From the NCBI GenBank assembly GCA_035942915.1, contig DASZCR010000310.1:1-49212 (forward strand): a stretch of DNA of 49,212 nt. Direction: 5' to 3'. The stretch is from DASZCR01 sp035942915. Lineage in GTDB: Bacteria > Acidobacteriota > Blastocatellia > Pyrinomonadales > Pyrinomonadaceae. The notes under the pieces are model-generated. The model saw nothing but the letters and a program-made list of their open reading frames with translations. It was not told the origin of the DNA and ran no database searches. Made by a program: the position numbers and the translations under genes. Shown here in pieces: positions 36,104 through 45,036 of this stretch (the first letter of the stretch is position 1; every line of letters begins with the position of its first letter).

Positions 36104-37041
36104 AGAGAGTGCTCGTCACGGGCGCGACCGGCTTCGTCGGCCGCCACTGTCTCGCGCCGCTCGTCGCGCGCGGCTACGAGGTGCACGCCGTCTCGACCGC
36201 CGGTCGCCCGCCCGCAGGCGACGACACGCCGCGCGACGTGCGCTGGCACGCCTCAGACCTGCTGCGCGCCGGAGCGGCTGCGCGCCTGTTGGCAGAGGTC
36301 GAGCCGACGCATCTGCTGCACATGGCGTGGTATGCCGCGCCGGGTAAGTATTGGACGGCGGTCGAAAATCTCGGTTGGGTGCGCGCGAGCCTTGAGTTGT
36401 TCGAGGAGTTCGTGCGGCATGGCGGGCGGCGCGCGGTGTCGGCCGGGACGTGCGCAGAGTACGATTGGACGTTCGGCTTCTGCTCCGAGACGCTGACGCC
36501 GCTTGCGCCCGCGACGCTCTACGGCAACTGTAAGCACGCGCTGCGCCTCGTCATGGAAGCTTACGCGCGCCTGTCGGGCGTGAGCGCCGCGTGGGGGCGG
36601 CTCTTCTTTCTCTACGGGGCGCACGAGCATCCAGACCGCCTCGTCTCCTCCGTGATTCGTCGCATGCTCCGACGCGAGCGCGTGCCCTGCTCGCACGGCC
36701 GACAGGTGCGCGACTTCCTCTACGTCGAAGACGTGGCCGATGCCTTCGTCGCGCTCCTCGAAAGCGCGGTCGAGGGCGCGGTCAACATCGCTTCGGGATG
36801 CCCGGTCGCGTTGCGCGAAGTCGTCGGCCTCATCAGTCAGCGGCTCGATGGAGACGACCTCGTGGACTTCGGCGCGCTCGCCGCACCGCAGGGCGACCCG
36901 CCCTTCCTGCTGGCCGACGTGCGCCGACTCAACGAAGAGGTCGGCTGGCGACCGCGCCTCAGTTTGAGCGAAGGCTTGGCGCAGACGATTGAATGGTGGA
37001 GAAGCCATGCAGGCGTCGAGGCGCGTGGAAGTGGAGATTGA
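36100..37041 (+). CDS. SDR 4-ketoreductase/epimerase of the CDP-sugar cassette
   Basis: This 313-residue extended SDR has GATGFVGRHCL at residues 8-18, SAGTCAEYDW near 118 and the Tyr/Lys pair in LYGNCKHALRL. Its start overlaps the epimerase stop by ATGA. As the last gene of the rfbF-rfbG-methyltransferase-epimerase series it most likely reduces the 4-keto group to give the final CDP-branched sugar. The direction of reduction, and so the sugar identity, cannot be read from sequence. Confidence 0.87.
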   Translation: MKRVLVTGATGFVGRHCLAPLVARGYEVHAVSTAGRPPAGDDTPRDVRWHASDLLRAGAAARLLAEVEPTHLLHMAWYAAPGKYWTAVENLGWVRASLELFEEFVRHGGRRAVSAGTCAEYDWTFGFCSETLTPLAPATLYGNCKHALRLVMEAYARLSGVSAAWGRLFFLYGAHEHPDRLVSSVIRRMLRRERVPCSHGRQVRDFLYVEDVADAFVALLESAVEGAVNIASGCPVALREVVGLISQRLDGDDLVDFGALAAPQGDPPFLLADVRRLNEEVGWRPRLSLSEGLAQTIEWWRSHAGVEARGSGD

Positions 37042-37111
37042 TGAGAGGCAGCGTCCACAGCGTCGAGGGGCGCGCACGCGCAGGCGTTCGTTGCCGGTCG
37101 GAGTTGTGTGT

Positions 37112-37117
37112 TAGAAT
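37112..37117 (+). promoter_or_regulatory. Possible -10 element ahead of the glycosyltransferase at 37214
   Basis: TAGAAT at 37112-37117 lies in a 172-base gap. The best -35 partners are TTGCCG (37091-37096, spacer 15) or TTCGTT (37087-37092, spacer 19), both imperfect. It could give a separate start for the downstream genes. Weak evidence. Confidence 0.25.
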
Positions 37118-37213
37118 CCTGACACTAACGTTGCTGTTATTCGTCATCCCTGAATATTCATCCGAGAGGCCGTCGAAGTCGGAGTCCAATTCCAGCCCCG
37201 CGATTTCTCACGC

Positions 37214-38338
37214 ATGAAGGTTTTAGCCATCGTTCCTTATCACACGCAGTTCTGCGCCGGGCAGCGTTTTCGCATCGAGCTGTGGGCGAGCCACCTCAAG
37301 GCGCGCGGCATCGAGGTCGAGTACTACCCGTTTGCCACCCCCGCGTTGACCGAGATTCTCTACAAGCAGGGACAACTCTTGCGTAAGAGCGCGCGGATGC
37401 TTCAGTGCTACGCCGGACAACTCGGCCGCGTGCTCGTGCCGCGCGAGCGCCCCGACGTGGTCTACATCTACCGCGAGGCGGCGCTTATCGGCCCGGCCTT
37501 GATTGAGAGCCTCGTCAGGCGTTGGGGCGTGCCCATCATTTACGACATCGACGAGCCGCTCTTTGTCCCTTACGTAAGCCCGACGAACGGTCGCCTCAAC
37601 AAGCTCAAATTCTTCTCGAAGATAGACACGCTCTTCGAGATGAGCGACCACGTGCTGGCCGTCAACGAGGCGATTGCCGAATACGCCGCGCGCCGTGCGC
37701 GCAAAGTCTCGGTCGTCCCGATGGCCGTCGATACCGAGCGTTACGCGCCCGCGCCGGAGAGCGAAGGGTATGGCTCGCTTCCTTACGTCGGGTGGGTCGG
37801 GACGCTGACGAACCAGCCGAACCTCGAACTGATTGCCGAGCCGCTCAGACGCCTGCACCGGACGCACCCTTCGGTGCTGCGCGTGATTGCCGACGAGTCG
37901 ATGAAGTTGCCCGGCGTCGAGGTCGAGTTCATCAAGTGGAGTTACGAGGCCGAAGTGCCGAAGCTGCGCGAGTGTCAGGTGGGCGTCGTCCCGGTCAAGC
38001 CGAGCGCGTGGGGGCCTTACAAGTTCTTCTTCAAGCTGATTCAGTACATGAGCTTGGGGATGCCGGTCGTGGCTTCGGCCATCGGGTCGAATCTGGAAAT
38101 CGTCGAGGACGGCGTCAACGGCTTTCTCGCCCGCGACGACGACGAGTGGCACGCGCGACTGCTGACGCTGCTGGAAGACGCGGACTTGCGTCGGCGGATG
38201 GGCGCGGCGGCGCGGCGCACGGTCGAGGAGCGTTTCAGTCTGACGGGGCAGATTGATTTCATGGAAAACGTCTTTCGCAGCGCGCCGTCGCTGGTCGGGG
38301 CAACGGCGAGAGGGCTGGCGCGCGCCGGGCACTCCTGA
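37214..38338 (+). CDS. Glycosyltransferase family 4
   Basis: This 374-residue GT-B enzyme begins KVLAIVPYHTQFCAGQRFRI and has YDIDEPLFVPYVSPTNG near 113-129. The C-terminal donor domain carries VGWVGTLTNQPNLELI and KLIQYMSLGMPVVASAIGSN in place of a full EX7E. It sits after the CDP-sugar cassette, so it is a candidate for transferring that branched sugar; this is inference by position only. Confidence 0.85.
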   Translation: MKVLAIVPYHTQFCAGQRFRIELWASHLKARGIEVEYYPFATPALTEILYKQGQLLRKSARMLQCYAGQLGRVLVPRERPDVVYIYREAALIGPALIESLVRRWGVPIIYDIDEPLFVPYVSPTNGRLNKLKFFSKIDTLFEMSDHVLAVNEAIAEYAARRARKVSVVPMAVDTERYAPAPESEGYGSLPYVGWVGTLTNQPNLELIAEPLRRLHRTHPSVLRVIADESMKLPGVEVEFIKWSYEAEVPKLRECQVGVVPVKPSAWGPYKFFFKLIQYMSLGMPVVASAIGSNLEIVEDGVNGFLARDDDEWHARLLTLLEDADLRRRMGAAARRTVEERFSLTGQIDFMENVFRSAPSLVGATARGLARAGHS

Positions 38339-38354
38339 CGGTTCGGAAGAGCGT

Positions 38355-39080
38355 ATGTTTCGTGGCAGTAAAATCCGGCTCGCCACGCTGGCGCTCGTGG
38401 CGCTGGCGCCGAGCTTTCTGAAGCGGCCGCTCTACCGCGCGCTGTTCGGCTATCGCATCGGCAAGCGCGTCCGCGTCGGACTGAGCATCCTCGACGCGCG
38501 CTCGTGCGAACTCTCCGACGACGTTTCCATCGGCCACTTCAATCTCGTCGTCGGCGTCAAGCGTCTCGAAGTCGGCGACCACGCGCGCATCGGCCACTTG
38601 AACATCGTGCGCGGCGGCGACGAGGTACGCATCGGCCGCTATGCGGAGATTATCCGCATGAACGAGATTAACTCTATCCCCGACCCGCAGGTCGTCAATC
38701 CCATCGAGCCGAAATTCCATCTCGGCGACGGCAGCGTGATTACGACAGGTCACAAGATAGATTTCACAGACCGCGTCGAAATCGGGCGGCGCACCATTCT
38801 CGGCGGCCGCAACTCTTCGCTCTGGACGCACAATCGCCAGCGCACGCGCCCGATTACGGTCGGCTCGCTCGCCTACATCGGGTCGGAGATTCGCGTTGCG
38901 CCGGGAGGCGTGATACCATCGCGCTGCATCGTCGGCATCGGGTCGGTCATCACAGGAGCTTTGCAAGGCGAGAACTGCCTCATCGCGGGCGTCCCGGCGA
39001 AACCGATTAAGCAACTCAGCGACGAAGACCGTTTCCTGATTGAAAACAAAACCCGGCCTGACCTGCCCGACGACATCTAA
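38355..39080 (+). CDS. Left-handed beta-helix acetyltransferase-like protein
   Basis: This 241-residue protein is made of hexapeptide-like repeats (SIGHFNLVVG, RIGHLNIVRG, RIGRYAEIIR, EIGRRTILGG, YIGSEIRVAP) and ends with the AGVPAKPI turn typical of O-acetyltransferases. The N-terminal 30 residues are hydrophobic and basic and may associate with the membrane. GGAAGAG lies five bases before the ATG. An acetyl-CoA-dependent sugar acetyltransferase is likely, substrate unknown. Confidence 0.82.
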   Translation: MFRGSKIRLATLALVALAPSFLKRPLYRALFGYRIGKRVRVGLSILDARSCELSDDVSIGHFNLVVGVKRLEVGDHARIGHLNIVRGGDEVRIGRYAEIIRMNEINSIPDPQVVNPIEPKFHLGDGSVITTGHKIDFTDRVEIGRRTILGGRNSSLWTHNRQRTRPITVGSLAYIGSEIRVAPGGVIPSRCIVGIGSVITGALQGENCLIAGVPAKPIKQLSDEDRFLIENKTRPDLPDDI

Positions 39081-39210
39081 CGTCGCCCGGCAATCGTCGC
39101 AAACGGCCACCCTGATTCCCTTAAATTTTTCCTTAGAGACGAAGGAGGGCTGGTGCCTCCCGCCGTCGTCGCTTTCGGCCATCAAGGAAGCGGCCACCAA
39201 CCAAGATTAG

Positions 39211-40635
39211 ATGAACGCCCTTCTCGCCGTCCTCTCACTCGCGCTCAGTTGCGTCGTCGTCTTCCTGATGCCGCAAGAGGGCGCGTCGGCGCTCGTCATG
39301 TGCGCCGCGCTGGCGCTCCTCGTCGGGGTGATAATCCATCTCAGCGTGGGCGACGACCGGCAATTTCTGACGCGCCTGTTCGTCATTGCTTTGCTGCTGA
39401 GGATGAGCATCGGAACGATGATTTACGTCTTCCGCATGCAGGAGTTCTTCGGCGGCGACGCGACCACTTACGACGAGTTCGGCTATCTGCTCTCGCAGGT
39501 CTGGCTGGGCGAGTTCGATTATCCTTCGTTCGAGGCGCTGCTCGGCTCTCTGCTCGAACGCAACTGGGGCATGGTCTATCTCGTCTCCGGCATCTACACG
39601 CTGACGGGGCGGAACATGCTCGCCGTCCAATATTTCAACTCGGTCGTCGGCGCAGCCACCGTCTCGATAATCTTCCTCTGCGCACATCACATCTTCCAGA
39701 ATCTCAGGGTGGCGCGGATGGCGGCGCTGCTCACGGCCTTCTTCCCGTCGATGGTGCTCTGGTCGTCGCAAGCACTGAAGGACGGCCCGATTGTGCTCCT
39801 GCTGGCGCTCTCCATGCTGGCGACTCTCAAACTCGGCGAGCGGCTCAGCGTCAAGCACTTTGCCGTGCTGGCCGGGGCGCTGCTCGCGCTGCTGACGCTC
39901 AGGTTCTACGTCTTTTACATGAGCGTGGCGGCCGTCTTAGGGGCTTTAGTCATCGGCATGAGGCGACAGTCGGCGCGCAGCCTCGTGCGGCAGTTCATCG
40001 TGATGATTGGCATCGGTCTGGTGATGTCCTACTTCGGCGTGCTGCGCGAGGCGAACACACACTACGAAACATTCGGCGACCTCGACCGCATCCAACTGAG
40101 CCGCGCCAACCTCGCCAACGCGGCGCAGTCGGGCTTCGGACGAGACATCGACGTTTCGACCACATCCGGCGCACTGACGGCCATCCCGGTCGGGATGGTC
40201 TATCTCTTATTCGCCCCTTTCCCTTGGCAGTTGGCGAACTTGAGACAGGGCATCACGCTCCCGGAGATGCTCGTCTGGTGGGCTTCCTTTCCGCTGTTGG
40301 TTCTCGGCATCTATTTCACTCTCAAATATCGTCTGCGGCAGGCGTTGCCGATATTGATATTCACGACGATGCTGACGCTGGCTTACTCCATCTTTCAGGG
40401 TAACGTCGGGACGGCCTACAGGCAGCGGGCGCAGATTCTCGTCTTTTACTTTATCTTCGTCGCCGTCGGCTATGTGTTGATGAAGGAGCGGCAGGAGGAG
40501 AAGAAGCGGCAGCAGCAACTCATGCTGCAAGAGGCGAGACTGCGCGTGCGCAAGCAGGTGGGCGTGCGCGCGGCGCAGGCCACACGCGAGAGACAGGCGC
40601 AGGCGACTCCCCGACCCGCGCCGCGTCATACCTGA
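39211..40635 (+). CDS. Multi-pass membrane protein, GT-C/ArnT-like (paralog 1)
   Basis: This 474-residue protein has about ten membrane segments and a polar, Gln/Arg-rich C-terminal tail. An acidic motif FFGGDATTYDEFGY near 70-83 in the first periplasmic loop, and the YTLTGRNMLAVQYFNS and WSSQALKDGP segments, resemble the GT39/PMT-type GT-C glycosyltransferases that use lipid-linked donors. An O-antigen polymerase is the main alternative, since no other Wzy candidate exists in the window. It is followed by a tandem paralog that shares long runs of identical DNA. No good ribosome-binding site precedes the ATG at 39211. Confidence 0.7.
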   Translation: MNALLAVLSLALSCVVVFLMPQEGASALVMCAALALLVGVIIHLSVGDDRQFLTRLFVIALLLRMSIGTMIYVFRMQEFFGGDATTYDEFGYLLSQVWLGEFDYPSFEALLGSLLERNWGMVYLVSGIYTLTGRNMLAVQYFNSVVGAATVSIIFLCAHHIFQNLRVARMAALLTAFFPSMVLWSSQALKDGPIVLLLALSMLATLKLGERLSVKHFAVLAGALLALLTLRFYVFYMSVAAVLGALVIGMRRQSARSLVRQFIVMIGIGLVMSYFGVLREANTHYETFGDLDRIQLSRANLANAAQSGFGRDIDVSTTSGALTAIPVGMVYLLFAPFPWQLANLRQGITLPEMLVWWASFPLLVLGIYFTLKYRLRQALPILIFTTMLTLAYSIFQGNVGTAYRQRAQILVFYFIFVAVGYVLMKERQEEKKRQQQLMLQEARLRVRKQVGVRAAQATRERQAQATPRPAPRHT

Positions 40636-40651
40636 GGCGGGCGTCGGCTGG

Positions 40652-40680
40652 TTGCAGACGGCGGCTTTTTGCTGAATACT
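40652..40680 (+). promoter_or_regulatory. Possible internal promoter between the tandem membrane-protein genes
   Basis: TTGCAG (40652-40657) and AATACT (40675-40680) are 17 bases apart in the 73-base AT-rich gap between the two paralogs. Each matches consensus at four of six positions. It could allow independent expression of the second copy. Confidence 0.3.
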
Positions 40681-40708
40681 AGCGCCTAATAATTTTCTTT
40701 TCGGGGAT

Positions 40709-42136
40709 ATGAACGCTCTTCTCGCCGCACTGTCGCTTGTCTTGGGGGTCGCTATTTCCGTCTCTGTCACGGGGGGCGCGGCGGCGGTCATCTTTTGCGC
40801 CGCTGTCGCCCTCATCGCAGGCTTCGCCATCTCCCACGTCAAAGAGCACGGTCGCTTCCTGCTACGCATCTTCATCACGGCGCTGCTCGTGCGGGTTGTC
40901 ATCGGAACGTTCATCTACGTCAGCGACTCGCTGGAATTCTTCGGCGGCGACGCCATCACCTACGACATCCTCGGCTACATCCTCTACGACGCGTGGCACG
41001 GCAATGCGGCCGGGAGCGGTCTGGTCGAGGAATGGGCGAAGGGCGGCGGCGGCTGGGGTATGATTTACCTCGTCGCGGCCATCTACACGCTGACGGGGCG
41101 GAACATGCTGGCCGTCCAATATTTCAACTCGATTATCGGCGCGGCGACTGCGCCCATCATCTTTCTCTGCGCGCGCCACATCTTCCAGAACGTGAGGGTC
41201 GCAACGATAGCCGGGCTCTTCGTCGCCTTCTATCCGAGCCTCGTGCTCTGGTCGTCGCAAGGGCTGAAGGACGGCCCGATAGTCTTCCTGCTGGCGCTCT
41301 CGATGCTGGCGACGCTTAAGCTCGGCGAGCGTTTCAGTTACAGAGATGTCATCGTGCTCGGCTGCGCGCTGATGGCCTTGCTCTCGTTGCGCTTCTACGT
41401 CTTTTACATGGTCTTGGCCGCCATCGCAGGCTCGTTCCTTATCGGGATGCGGCCGGTCTCGTCAACCAACATCATGCGGCAGTTCGTGATGGTCGCAGGC
41501 GTCGGGCTGCTGCTCACCTACGTGATGGTGCTGCGCGGCGTCTCGCAGCAGACCGAGAAGTTCAACTTGCAGAGCGTACAGATAAGCCGCGCAGACCTCG
41601 CCACCTCCGCGCAATCCGGCTTCGGACGAGATATTGACGTTTCGACCACATCCGGCGCACTGACGGCCATTCCGGTCGGGATGGTCTATCTCTTATTCGC
41701 TCCTTTCCCTTGGCAGTTGGCGAACTTGAGACAGGGCATCACGCTCCCGGAGATGCTCGTCTGGTGGGCTTCATTCCCGCTCCTTGTGATAGGGACGTAC
41801 TTCACGATTAAGTATCGTCTGCGGCAGGCGTTGCCGATATTGATATTCACGACGATGCTGACGCTGGCCTACTCTATCTTTCAAGGGAATGTGGGGACGG
41901 CCTACAGGCAGCGGGCGCAGATTCTCGTCTTTTACTTTATCTTTGTCGCCGTCGGCTACGTGCTCGTGCGCGAGAAGCGCGAGGACAAGATGCGGCAGGC
42001 GTTGATGGTCAAGCAGGAGGCGCTTGAGAGGGCGCGCAGCATGCGCGCGCGCGAACGCTACGAACACTGGAAGCGCGGCCACGAGAAGGAACTCGAACAG
42101 GTCGCGCGCGACATTACCGAGAGGATAGACTTCTGA
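40709..42136 (+). CDS. Multi-pass membrane protein, GT-C/ArnT-like (paralog 2)
   Basis: This 475-residue paralog of the preceding gene has the same layout: an acidic FFGGDAITYDILGY motif in the first loop, IYTLTGRNMLAVQYFNS, WSSQGLKDGP and about ten membrane segments. The C-terminal third (from FGRDIDVSTTSG to FVAVGYVL) is almost identical to paralog 1, including silent positions, while the first loop and the region around residues 230-300 have diverged. The tails differ. GGGG lies close to the ATG at 40709. The asparagine synthetase gene starts one base after its stop. Confidence 0.7.
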   Translation: MNALLAALSLVLGVAISVSVTGGAAAVIFCAAVALIAGFAISHVKEHGRFLLRIFITALLVRVVIGTFIYVSDSLEFFGGDAITYDILGYILYDAWHGNAAGSGLVEEWAKGGGGWGMIYLVAAIYTLTGRNMLAVQYFNSIIGAATAPIIFLCARHIFQNVRVATIAGLFVAFYPSLVLWSSQGLKDGPIVFLLALSMLATLKLGERFSYRDVIVLGCALMALLSLRFYVFYMVLAAIAGSFLIGMRPVSSTNIMRQFVMVAGVGLLLTYVMVLRGVSQQTEKFNLQSVQISRADLATSAQSGFGRDIDVSTTSGALTAIPVGMVYLLFAPFPWQLANLRQGITLPEMLVWWASFPLLVIGTYFTIKYRLRQALPILIFTTMLTLAYSIFQGNVGTAYRQRAQILVFYFIFVAVGYVLVREKREDKMRQALMVKQEALERARSMRARERYEHWKRGHEKELEQVARDITERIDF

Positions 42137-42137
42137 T

Positions 42138-44078
42138 ATGTGCGGAATCGTGGGCATCGTTCAACGCGAGGGGCAGCCGGTCGATGCCGAACTGCTCGCC
42201 GGAATGAACGAGGCGATACGCCATCGCGGGCCGGACGAGGACGGCTATTACTTGAAGGGGCGCGTCGGACTGGCGATGCGTCGCCTCGCCATCATCGACC
42301 TCGCGGGTGGACAACAGCCCATTCACAACGAAGACCGCACGGCCTGGATTGTCTACAACGGCGAAATCTACAACTACCGCGAACAGCGCGAACGCCTTCA
42401 ACAACTCGGTCACCGCTTCTACACCGACTGCGACACGGAAGTTATCCTCCACCTCTACGAACGCTACGGCGCGGACTGTCCCAAGTACCTGCGCGGCATG
42501 TTCGCCTTCGCCATCTGGGACGAGCGCACGGAGGAACTTCTGCTGGCGCGCGACCGCGTCGGCAAAAAGCCTCTGCTCTACGCGCGCGCGGGCGGCACGT
42601 TCGTCTTCGGCTCGGAGTTCTCGGCCGTCCTCAGACACCCGGCCGTCAGCCGCGACCTCGACCGCGAGGCCATCCATCACTATCTCTCGACGATGTGCGT
42701 GCCTGCGCCGCTGACGGCTTACCGCGCCGTGCGCAAACTCGAACCCGGACATACGCTCCGGCTCACGCGCGCGGGCGAGATAGATATCCAGCGTTACTGG
42801 CAACTGGACTTCACGAAGAAGGTGAAGATGTCTGAGCGCGAGGCGAGCGAACGCGCGCTCGCCATCCTGCGCGAAGCGGTGCGCGTGCGTCTGATGTCGG
42901 AAGTGCCGCTCGGCGCGTTCCTCTCCGGCGGACTCGATTCGAGCGCCGTCGTCGCACTGATGAGCGAAGTCAGCGACGAGCCGGTCAAGACCTTCTCCAT
43001 CGGCTTCGAGGAGCAGGATTTCAGCGAACTGCACCACGCGCGCCGCGTCGCCGAGCATGTCGGCGCAGACCATCACGAGTTCGTCGTTCGCCCCGACGCG
43101 ATGGAAGTCCTGCCGACGCTCATCGAACACTACGGCGAGCCTTACGCGGACTCTTCAGCCATCCCGACCTACTACGTCGCGCGCGAGACGCGCCGCCACG
43201 TCACCGTGGCCTTAAACGGCGACGGCGGCGACGAAGCGTTTGCCGGTTACGAGCGTTATGCGGCGATGAGTCTTTCGGAGAAGTACCGGCGCTTGCCGCG
43301 CGTCGTGCGCGAGGGGTTGATTCGCCGCGCGGCCGAGATGATTCCCTCCTCCGAGATGAAGCGCAACCGCCTGCGCAGCCTCAAGCGTTTTCTGCACTCG
43401 GCCTCGCTGCCGCCCGTCGAGCGTTACATGCGCTGGACGAGCGCCTTCGACCCGCAGGCTAAGGCCGAACTCTACACGGACGAGTTCCGGCGCGAGACGG
43501 CCGACCTCGACGCGCGACAATGGCTCGCGCCCTTCTTCGACGGCCGCCGGACGGGCATCGTCGACTCGGCCTTGCACGCCGACACGATGACCTATCTGCC
43601 CAACGACCTGCTCGTCAAAGTTGACATCGCCTCGATGGCCGTCTCGCTCGAAGCGCGTTCGCCCTTCCTCGACCATCATGTGATAGAGTTCGCGGCGTCT
43701 CTGCCGGAGCGGCTCAAACTGCGCGGTCTGACAACCAAGTATCTGCTCAAGCGCACGCTTGCGCCGCTGCTGCCCGCGCAGAACATCCGGCGTGGGAAGA
43801 TGGGATTCGGCGTCCCCGTCGGTTATTGGTTTCGCGGGCAGATGCAGGGCTTTCTGCGCGAGACGCTGCTTTCGGAGAAGTCGCTCGGTCGCGGTTTCTT
43901 CAAGCCCGGCGCGGTCACGCGTCTCGTCGAAGAGCACACCAACGGCGGCAAGGATTACACCAACCAACTCTGGACGCTGTTGATGTTGGAACTATGGTTC
44001 ATGCGCTTCATCGATGAGCCGCACACGGGCGCGACGCGCGGCGCGTTGGCGGCCGAGGCCGTGACGGCGCTCTCGTGA
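42138..44078 (+). CDS. asnB: Asparagine synthetase (glutamine-hydrolysing), amidotransferase-like
   Basis: This 646-residue enzyme has the N-terminal glutaminase nucleophile Cys2 (MCGIVGIV), RHRGPDEDG, YNGEIYNY, and the ATP-pyrophosphatase loop SGGLDSSAV at 263-271. Length and order match AsnB. Copies inside polysaccharide loci, often of the exosortase-linked subtype, are thought to amidate sugar carboxylates or make asparagine locally. With no uronic-acid enzyme evident here, the target is open. It begins one base after the membrane-protein gene, so it is cotranscribed. Confidence 0.93.
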   Translation: MCGIVGIVQREGQPVDAELLAGMNEAIRHRGPDEDGYYLKGRVGLAMRRLAIIDLAGGQQPIHNEDRTAWIVYNGEIYNYREQRERLQQLGHRFYTDCDTEVILHLYERYGADCPKYLRGMFAFAIWDERTEELLLARDRVGKKPLLYARAGGTFVFGSEFSAVLRHPAVSRDLDREAIHHYLSTMCVPAPLTAYRAVRKLEPGHTLRLTRAGEIDIQRYWQLDFTKKVKMSEREASERALAILREAVRVRLMSEVPLGAFLSGGLDSSAVVALMSEVSDEPVKTFSIGFEEQDFSELHHARRVAEHVGADHHEFVVRPDAMEVLPTLIEHYGEPYADSSAIPTYYVARETRRHVTVALNGDGGDEAFAGYERYAAMSLSEKYRRLPRVVREGLIRRAAEMIPSSEMKRNRLRSLKRFLHSASLPPVERYMRWTSAFDPQAKAELYTDEFRRETADLDARQWLAPFFDGRRTGIVDSALHADTMTYLPNDLLVKVDIASMAVSLEARSPFLDHHVIEFAASLPERLKLRGLTTKYLLKRTLAPLLPAQNIRRGKMGFGVPVGYWFRGQMQGFLRETLLSEKSLGRGFFKPGAVTRLVEEHTNGGKDYTNQLWTLLMLELWFMRFIDEPHTGATRGALAAEAVTALS

Positions 44079-44124
44079 GCGAAGCGCCCGGCCGGGAATT
44101 TCACACACCTTCGGAGGCTACTTG

Positions 44125-44907
44125 ATGAAAGGCATCGTTTTAGCGGGCGGTCTGGCGACGCGTCTGAGGCCGTTGACGGCGGTGACGAACAAGCACCTGC
44201 TGCCGGTCTACGACAAGCCGATGATTTACTACCCGATTCAGACGCTCGTCAACGCGGGCATCCGCGACATCCTGATTGTGACGGGCGGCAACTCGGCCGG
44301 CGACTTCCTCAAGCTCTTGAAGAACGGGCGCGACTTCGGCCTCAAACATCTCAACTACACCTATCAGGAAGGTGAGGGCGGCATCGCCGACGCGCTCTCT
44401 CTGGCCGAACACTTCGCGGCGGGCGAACCCATCTGCGTCGTCTTGGGCGACAACATCATTGAGGGCAACATCTGCAAGGCGCTGCGCGCCTATCGTCATC
44501 AGGGCGGCGGCGCGAAAATCCTCCTCAAGCAGGTGTCCGACCCGCAGCGTTTCGGCGTCCCGGAACTCGACGGCCGACGCGTCGTGCGTATCGAGGAGAA
44601 ACCGGCCCAGCCCAAGTCGGACTACGCCGTCATCGGCATCTACATGTACGACACGGAGGTCTTCGACATCGTCAAGACGCTCAAGCCTTCGGCGCGCGGC
44701 GAACTGGAAATCACTGACGTCAACAACGCCTACATCCAGCGCGGCGAGATGACGTGGGACGAACTCGAAGGTTGGTGGACGGACGCGGGCACGTTCGAGA
44801 GCCTGCTGCGCGCCTCGAATCTCGTCGCCGAGACGGGAGCAAACAAGATGGAGATGGGAGCCAAGTCGGCCGCGCAGGAAGAGGCCGCACCGGCCGCCGC
44901 CATCTGA
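44125..44907 (+). CDS. rmlA: Glucose-1-phosphate thymidylyltransferase (short form)
   Basis: This 260-residue enzyme is expected to make dTDP-D-glucose, the first step toward dTDP-L-rhamnose. It carries LAGGLATRLRPLTAVTNKHL, then LPVYDKPMIYYPIQ, VVLGDNIIEGN and EEKPAQPKSDYAVIGIYMYD, all RmlA motifs; GLATRL replaces the usual GSGTRL. It is about 30 residues shorter than classical RmlA, and the last 20 residues are an Ala/Glu-rich tail. CGGAGG lies seven to eight bases before the ATG at 44125; a TTG at 44122 also exists. rmlB and rmlD are about 38 kb away on the other strand. Confidence 0.88.
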   Translation: MKGIVLAGGLATRLRPLTAVTNKHLLPVYDKPMIYYPIQTLVNAGIRDILIVTGGNSAGDFLKLLKNGRDFGLKHLNYTYQEGEGGIADALSLAEHFAAGEPICVVLGDNIIEGNICKALRAYRHQGGGAKILLKQVSDPQRFGVPELDGRRVVRIEEKPAQPKSDYAVIGIYMYDTEVFDIVKTLKPSARGELEITDVNNAYIQRGEMTWDELEGWWTDAGTFESLLRASNLVAETGANKMEMGAKSAAQEEAAPAAAI

Positions 44908-44923
44908 AGCGGAGAGGTTCGGC

Positions 44924-44990
44924 CTTTGCGCCTCCAACGTCTCGCGGCGTGCGATGAAATTTCCGCGCTGGTAACTTTGGAGGCGCAAAG
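44924..44990. repeat. 14-base perfect inverted repeat upstream of the RmlC-like gene
   Basis: CTTTGCGCCTCCAA at 44924-44937 is repeated in inverted form at 44977-44990, with 39 bases between. It starts 17 bases after the rmlA stop. No T-run follows on the plus strand. The region 44991-45036 continues as purine-rich GAGA-type sequence. Such elements resemble intergenic repeat remnants, but I cannot assign a family. Confidence 0.65.
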
Positions 44991-45036
44991 AACGCAGCAG
45001 AGAAGTCGGAGAGCCAGAGACGGAGAGAGAAGCGGA

